Origin: Ananas comosus
Taxonomy: Eukaryota; Streptophyta; Magnoliopsida; Poales; Bromeliaceae
Length of the DNA: 64,000 bases
Assembly: GCF_001540865.1 (NCBI RefSeq)
Contig: NC_033635.1
Coordinates: 9,923,565-9,987,564 of the forward strand
Direction: 5' to 3'
Positions within the stretch are counted from its first letter, which is position 1; each line of letters begins with the position of its first letter. A model generated the notes under the pieces. That model was not told where the DNA came from, did not search any database, and was given only the letters and a program-made list of their open reading frames with translations. This document shows, one piece after another, positions 59,061 to 64,000 of this stretch. The position numbers and the translations under genes were made by a program.

Positions 59061-59330
59061 CGCGGCTCCTTCGCCCGTCTTCTCGCGCATTCGCAGAGTG
59101 AGACGCGGGCCTGTGTCGCATGCGGACGCCGTGCCACGAGACTATTCCCTGAGCCGAGTGTATTCGTACACCCTCTGCACCGTACTTTATTTTTAGTTTG
59201 AGAAGTTCCACTTGAACACGGTCTCGAAATTAACTGAGCCAAGCTTGAACATAAAAAAAAAAAAAAAATTTCAAAATTTATTTTTAAGTCGAGCTTGAGC
59301 ATTACTAGTCTCGCTCGAATTAGTCTATAT
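59061..59330. other. Upstream region, GC-rich then AT-rich; no gene
   Basis: CGCGCGTTGGCGCGGCTCC and neighbouring CpG-rich sequence (59045-59160) precede AT-rich DNA. It may be distal promoter. No element boundaries are visible. Confidence 0.35.
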
Positions 59331-59356
59331 ATATATATATATATATAAATATACTA

Positions 59357-59902
59357 TATAGAGTGGGCTACATACTAATCGAAGCACGGAGCCTTCCGTG
59401 CTTCCAGCTTGGTTACGATTGTTGCGACTTTCGAATCGTCGATCGGCTCCGTTAAACTTGATCTACAGTATTTCAAGTACCTAGAAAATAAATTTTATTA
59501 TTTTTCGATATCATTTGCCTAGTGATTGAATGGGCTCAAAATCAACAAATTTCAATGGTCGTAGTGAGCCGTTTGCAAGTTTAACGGTGTAGAAATATCC
59601 AAATCACGTGAAATTTTGATAGAAAATTCTTTATACTATATAAAACAAGATCAATATCTTTGATTTAAAATTTTAATGTCATATTATCACATTATGTAAG
59701 ATTTTTATTTTCAGCCGTTGATTTTAAGCCCCTTCATTCACTAGGCAAATGATATCGTAAAATCATAAAATTTATTTTCTAGGTACTTCAAATACTCTAG
59801 ATCAAGTTTAATGGAGCCGATTGACGATTCGAAAGTCGCAACATTGAAATGAGCTGGAAGCACGGAAGGCTCCGTACTTCCGATAGCATAGTAGCCTCAC
59901 TA
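59357..59902. mobile_element. Fold-back MITE, GAAGCACG-box subfamily
   Basis: The left TAGAGTGGGCTACATACTAA and GAAGCACGGAGCCTTCCGTG are mirrored by GGAAGCACGGAAGGCTCCGT and ATAGCATAGTAGCCTCACTA. The core GACTTTCGAATCGTCGATCG is mirrored by CGATTGACGATTCGAAAGTC. TA repeats flank it on both sides. It is the best-preserved member beside 26822-27350. Confidence 0.88.
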
Positions 59903-59918
59903 TATATATATATATATA

Positions 59919-60162
59919 TAATTGGGCTGGAATACTATTAATAGTATTTAGACTTTTTTACTATCGAACTTTTAACCCTTAAATGAAAAATTATAAGGTT
60001 GGGATGATAGTGGTCCTCTAAGTTTAGTAGTAACCCCCTAGGGCTGAGTGAGTGGTTTGTTGAATAGTATGATTTAAAGGATGAAATTAATTAAAGTGTA
60101 AATCTAGAGGCTAAAAAATCGATAGTAAAAGTGCCCAAATACTACTAATAGTATTCCATGAA
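59919..60162. mobile_element. Short fold-back MITE
   Basis: ATTGGGCTGGAATACTATTA and ATAGTATTTAGACTTTTTTA on the left are mirrored by AGTGCCCAAATACTACTAAT and AGTATTCCATGAAC on the right. The middle has CCCTAGGGCTGAGTGAGTGG, shared with 26537 and 28309. Confidence 0.7.
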
Positions 60163-60822
60163 CGAGGCTAGTATACTATCTATAGTACCAGAGCTTTGAT
60201 ACTATAATCTTGTTTTCGATATTAGAGTATTCAAATCACTGATTCATACAATTAAGTATGATTTAGGGTATATGAAGTTTTTAGTAATAAAATTTTATTT
60301 TTTTTTCGACATCGTTTACTTAGTAAATAAACCATGCCAAAATGAATGATAGAAATTAAACAATCTTTAAAATTTGAGAATAGAACTTCTGAATTCAATG
60401 TCAAAGATAACGATCTTGATCTAGATAGTTTAAAATATTTTCTATCAAAATTAGAATAAATTTAAGTTCTTCCTCACCGTTAAACTATGAAGTGGCAAAG
60501 GGCTTGGTGGTTAGTACCTAAGGTGCCAAGTTCGAATCCTAGTTGATTCACATTTCCAGCTAAGTTTATTTCTAAATGAAATAAACGAAACGGGTAGTGT
60601 GCTACCTATTTCTCAAAAAAATAAAAAATTATAATTTTGAAATAGTTTGATCATCAAGTAAACTATGTTGAAAAAATATAAAATTTCATTTGTAAAAACT
60701 TCAAATACCCTAGATCAGTTTTAACGATGTGGATTTTTTGCTTTAAACTTCCTAAAATAAAAAACGAGACTATAGTACCGGAGTCCTAGTACTATAGATA
60801 TTATAGAAGTCTTATTCTATAT
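60163..60822. mobile_element. Fold-back MITE, GTACCAGAG-box type, split by a SINE
   Basis: GAGGCTAGTATACTATCTAT and AGTACCAGAGCTTTGATACT on the left are mirrored by TATAGTACCGGAGTCCTAGT and GATATTATAGAAGTCTTATT on the right. It is about 120-150 bp longer than its relatives because of the insertion at 60489-60640. Confidence 0.75.
60489..60640 (+). mobile_element. tRNA-derived SINE inside a fold-back MITE
   Basis: An A-box-like TGGCAAAGGGCTTGGTGGTT and the B-box-like AGTTCGAATCCTAG, about 45 bp apart, form an internal Pol III promoter. The 3' end is A-rich (CTCAAAAAAATAAAAAAT). The host element resumes after it. Target duplications could not be fixed by eye. It cannot fold as a tRNA, so it is a retroposon rather than a tRNA gene. 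Confidence 0.7.
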
Positions 60823-60831
60823 TATATTTAT

Positions 60832-61103
60832 AGGGTAAATTGCATTGCTACCCCCTGAACTTTTGGCGAAGTTTCACTTTACCCCTCGAACTTTTAAAAT
60901 GGACATCTAACCACCTAAACTCTAATATTTCGTTCATGCTACCCCTTCCGTCAGTTTTTCGTTAAGCTTCGTTAACCGAAAATTGACGAAAGGGGTAAAA
61001 CGAATGAAATATTAGAGTTTAGGGTGTTAGATGTCTATTTAAGGAGTCTGGGGGGTTAAGTGAAACTCACCAAAAGTTCAGGGGGTAACAATACAATTTA
61101 CCT
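60832..61103. mobile_element. Inverted-repeat element, GTAAATTGCA family, copy 1
   Basis: GGGTAAATTGCATTGCTACC and CCCTGAACTTTTGGCGAAGT on the left are mirrored by CACCAAAAGTTCAGGGGGTA and ACAATACAATTTACC on the right. It matches copy 2 at 61566. Confidence 0.8.
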
Positions 61104-61565
61104 AAATTTTTACTATAAATTATTTTTATATTTTTATATTAAAAATTTCTAATTGGCTGAAATTGAGTGCAAAAATTTTATTTTAGTGTATTTTATAGAA
61201 CAATACTTCTAAAGATAAAAGGGACAAACGTGTATTACAGAAAATTAACTAAGAATTAAAATTTCTATATCCGAATAAGGACACCTATTGTAAATCAACC
61301 ATATTAGCGAGTACACAAGGATAGTAGAGTGTTCGAGCATCGTAGGTAATTAGTATCGCTCTTTTTTTATCTTTAAGCCACTCTAATTCATTTCTTTCTC
61401 CTTTATTTTATTACAATAAAATGTAGGATAAATTATGGTATAAATTTATTTTAGGATAAAAAATATATATAAATTCAAAATCAAACATGATCACTAACTT
61501 GAGGATTAGTAGTCAATCCATAAGTAACATATTATTATAAAATAATTTATAGTCAAGAGTCCCCT
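61104..61565. other. Intergenic, AT-rich; no gene seen
   Basis: Only AT-rich sequence separates two copies of one inverted-repeat family. Confidence 0.5.
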
Positions 61566-61839
61566 ACGGAGTAAATTGCACTACTACCTCCTGAATTTTT
61601 GGCGAATTTCACTTAACCCCCCAAACTCCTAAAATAGACATCTAACACCCTAAACTCAAATATTTCATTCGTTTTACCCCTTTCGTCAGTTTCTGGTTAA
61701 CAGAGCTTGACGGAAAACTAACGGAAGGGGTAACATAAACGAAATATTAGAGTTTATAAGGTTAGATGTCCATTTTAGGAGTTCAAAGGGTAAAGTGAAA
61801 CTTCACCAAAAGTTCAGGGGTAACAGTGCAATTTACCCA
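61566..61839. mobile_element. Inverted-repeat element, GTAAATTGCA family, copy 2
   Basis: CGGAGTAAATTGCACTACTA and CCTGAATTTTTGGCGAATTT are mirrored by TTCACCAAAAGTTCAGGGGT and GTGCAATTTACCC. It has the same orientation and length as copy 1. Confidence 0.8.
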
Positions 61840-62102
61840 CAATATATGTGTGTGTGTGTATTTTAATTATATGCATACAGAGTTTTGATTATTGGGCGTA
61901 TTTATTAGCCCACAAAATCAAACCAACAAAATCCTACACTAATTACTCTCTCTCTCTCGCCCTCTCATTCACTTGCTTGCATAGTCGCTTCTCCTAAATT
62001 ATTATTTTTAAATATTATAATACTGTATTCATGTATTTATTTTGATTGTTGAACTATTCGGCATGTTTTTATATCAAATTTTAGATAATATCTTATAAAA
62101 AT

Positions 62103-62457
62103 GAAAAACTTTAAATAACATTAATGTGGTTTCGCGCTTTCTCACTTTAGTACTCCGTGGTTTAAAATGTATCACTTTAGTACCGTGTGGTTTCATTTTC
62201 TCTTCCGTTATTCTCTACATTAATTTTTTCGTTAAATCAGTGATAAAGTTAAAATCACAGAATGCTAAAGTGAAAATTTGATAAACCACAGAGTACTAAA
62301 GTGCATATTTAATAAACCATAGGTGAGGTATTTGAAATTTTTTTGTATATAAAAAAATGAAACCAACCATGAAATACTAAAATAATATACTTTAAACCAC
62401 ATAGTATTAAAGTAAAAAAAGGCAAAATCATAGGAGTGGTATTTAAAGTTTACCTTA
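62103..62457. mobile_element. Inverted-repeat element, ACTTCAAATACC family
   Basis: GAAAAACTTTAAATAACATT and GTGGTTTCGCGCTTTCTCAC are mirrored by GGAGTGGTATTTAAAGTTTA on the right. The ORF at 62265-62498 is inside the element and is not coding. Confidence 0.65.
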
Positions 62458-62499
62458 TAAAAATTAAATTGTAAATTGCCCGATTTTAATAATTTCAAG

Positions 62500-62937
62500 T
62501 GGTTTGTTTTTGGCTCGAATTCGCTAGACTCGAAATTAAGCTCGCTCGAGCTCAGCTCGAAAGTTTGAGCCTAAATTTAGGCTCGAAATTAATTTCAAAT
62601 TGAACTTGAGCTGAGATCAGCTTCGCATATACCGCATATTCTAAAGTTCACAAAAATCTAAATAAACTTATACACGGGGTGCGCGCGCCACAATGTCTCC
62701 AGCATCACCCACCCGTTGGATGCGTAAAATCAACACGTGGACGGTGGATCGTCGCGTACGCATAAGCAATTCCTACGCGGACGTACTGACGGAGGGATTC
62801 GGATTGTACGCGCCAGCTTTCGGTGTGTTTTTATGCGGTGCCCGTGATGCGGGAACTCATTATACGGGGTCCATGTTTTGTGCGGGACCCACCAAAATTT
62901 CTATGACTTTTCCATTTCTTAGCATAAAATGTATGGA
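62500..62937. other. GGCTCG-type repeat remnant, then a CpG-richer stretch
   Basis: CTCGCTCGAGCTCAGCTCGA near 62540 resembles the repeat at 15181. From 62680 to 62890 the base composition turns CpG-rich (GCGCGCGCCAC, CACGTGGACGGTGG, GTCGCGTACGC). A 94-codon plus-strand ORF starts at 62693 but shows no family signature. It may be part of a promoter or of a transposon end. Confidence 0.35.
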
Positions 62938-62939
62938 AA

Positions 62940-63365
62940 ACCCCTCAACTATAGGAGATTTCCAAATACCTCCCTAAACAATTTTTTGGGGGGCTTTTTT
63001 CTGCATTTAGCGCCTTCACAAATTTTTTTTTTTTCACAAGTAGCTCCGTAAAATTTATAATTACAAAAACAATCCTATCCCCGCCACATAAGCGCCACGT
63101 TAAAAGCTGGCGGGAGTAGTGGTATAAGTTGAATCATTCATCGTATTTACGCTAAATTGTACTGCGGGACTGTTTGAGTTTTGCTGCACTGCGGCACTTG
63201 GGTGTTATTCAACCGTCCAAACACGGTAACCATCCATAGCCGCTGACGTGGCGCTTGCGAGCGGGGGGGATAGGACCAGCTTTATAATTATAAATTTTAT
63301 AGGACTATTTATAAAAAAAAAATTGAGAGGGGGATAAATGCAACAAAAGAAAGCCCTTTTTCTTT
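62940..63365. mobile_element. Inverted-repeat element related to that at 3484
   Basis: TTTGGGGGGCTTTTTTCTGC and TAAAATTTATAATTA on the left are mirrored by TAATTATAAATTTTATAGGA and AAAGAAAGCCCTTTTT on the right. Its interior CCGCCACATAAGCGCCACGT resembles CCACGTCAGCGCCACGTCGG at 3574, linking the two. Confidence 0.6.
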
Positions 63366-64000
63366 TTTTTGTTGTCCTATGGTTTAAAAAGTTACACTAG
63401 TTAATTAATAAAAAGTTTTATCTCTATTTATATCTAAAATATTTTCTTTTGTCATCGAATAGAATAGTAAGTGAAATTTTTCGGTAATCACGGAATAGTC
63501 AAGCGTGCCAGTTTGAATCGCAGAGTCACAAAGTAAAAATAAGATAAATTTAGGGAGACAAAGTGAGGTTTATTTATTATTGTTTTTTTTTTTTTGGATT
63601 GATGACCTATTAAATGAAGTAATTTTAGAAAACAAAAATCTAAGGATTTCATATTCTTTTTTTATAATTTCGTCAAAATTTAATAATTTATTATTTTGTA
63701 GCAAATAAAATAAAATTAGTTAGCTGGTAATAGTGAATTGAGGCTATTAAATTTGACAAAATTTTTAACCTGAATAACTTGAATAATTCAAATAAAAATG
63801 ATTTTAAAGTTAAAGAGGTGCACATTAGAAAAGAGTAGGCTAGGACTTCAAAAAAAAAAAAAAAAAAAAAAAAAACCCTAAAAAAATTTATAATTGGTTA
63901 AATGACTTTTTCAAAATTTTATTTGGCCAATTAATATTCTTCTTATCAACTGAATGTTATGTTGAATACAAATGAGAAAAGCTTTAAATCGTTCACCATA
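63366..64000. other. Intergenic, AT-rich; no gene seen
   Basis: A poly-A run of about 28 lies near 63850. Nothing else is supported to the window edge. Confidence 0.5.

Noticed and set aside
58553..59302. 249-codon minus-strand ORF upstream of REN1
   Set aside because: It translates the GA microsatellite, poly-T runs and leader (RERERER, FFFFFF). It overlaps the first coding exon in another frame and has no family content.
60489..60640. tRNA gene
   Set aside because: A and B boxes are present, but no cloverleaf or acceptor stem can be formed and an A-rich tail follows, so it is a SINE.
62693..62977. 94-codon ORF in CpG-richer DNA
   Set aside because: No family resemblance, no splice or promoter context, and its end runs into an inverted-repeat element. 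Kept only as an unexplained composition change.

Overview
The window is nuclear DNA from a flowering plant, most likely a monocot. It has two long, many-exon genes on the minus strand with plant GT-AG introns, AT-rich introns with GC-rich first exons, a Del/Tekay-type Ty3/gypsy retrotransposon, a miniature LTR element, a tRNA-derived SINE and dozens of short inverted-repeat (MITE-like) elements. Pineapple or a relative is a guess from the style of the repeats and cannot be verified here.

Layout. 1-4.3 kb: intergenic, with fold-back elements and a tandem array of small hairpins. 4.37-14.88 kb (minus): a NAC transcription factor gene of the SOG1 (DNA-damage response) subgroup. I rebuilt 14 exons by splice sites and reading phase, giving about 1045 residues with a long C-terminal extension. 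It carries a tandem exon duplication and three sumoylation-type motifs. 15-16.6 kb: repeats. 16.7-24.7 kb: a degenerate gypsy gag-pol half and a second, inverted copy of the same half, joined tail to tail at a scrambled junction. The inverted copy carries its own 254-bp solo-LTR-like insertion. 24.7-32 kb: a repeat district with an intact 533-bp TRIM element and a run of about eight fold-back elements separated only by TA, CT or GA microsatellites. 32.0-35.3 kb: a TATA-bearing candidate transcription unit without a convincing protein, with an internal duplication. 35.6-38.4 kb: repeats. 39.1-58.8 kb (minus): a PH-RhoGAP gene of the REN1 family, 25 exons and about 1111 residues, with one GC-AG intron. 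59-64 kb: intergenic, with fold-back elements, one split by a SINE, and other inverted-repeat elements.

The two cellular genes lie on the same strand about 24 kb apart, and nothing suggests they work together. The first should act in the nucleus in stress or DNA-damage transcription. The second should act at the plasma membrane, where REN1 proteins switch off ROP GTPases to keep polar growth focused. Both have a (GA)n/(CT)n tract near the 5' end. Exon models rest on frame and phase continuity and on family resemblance from memory. No alignment or transcript data were available.
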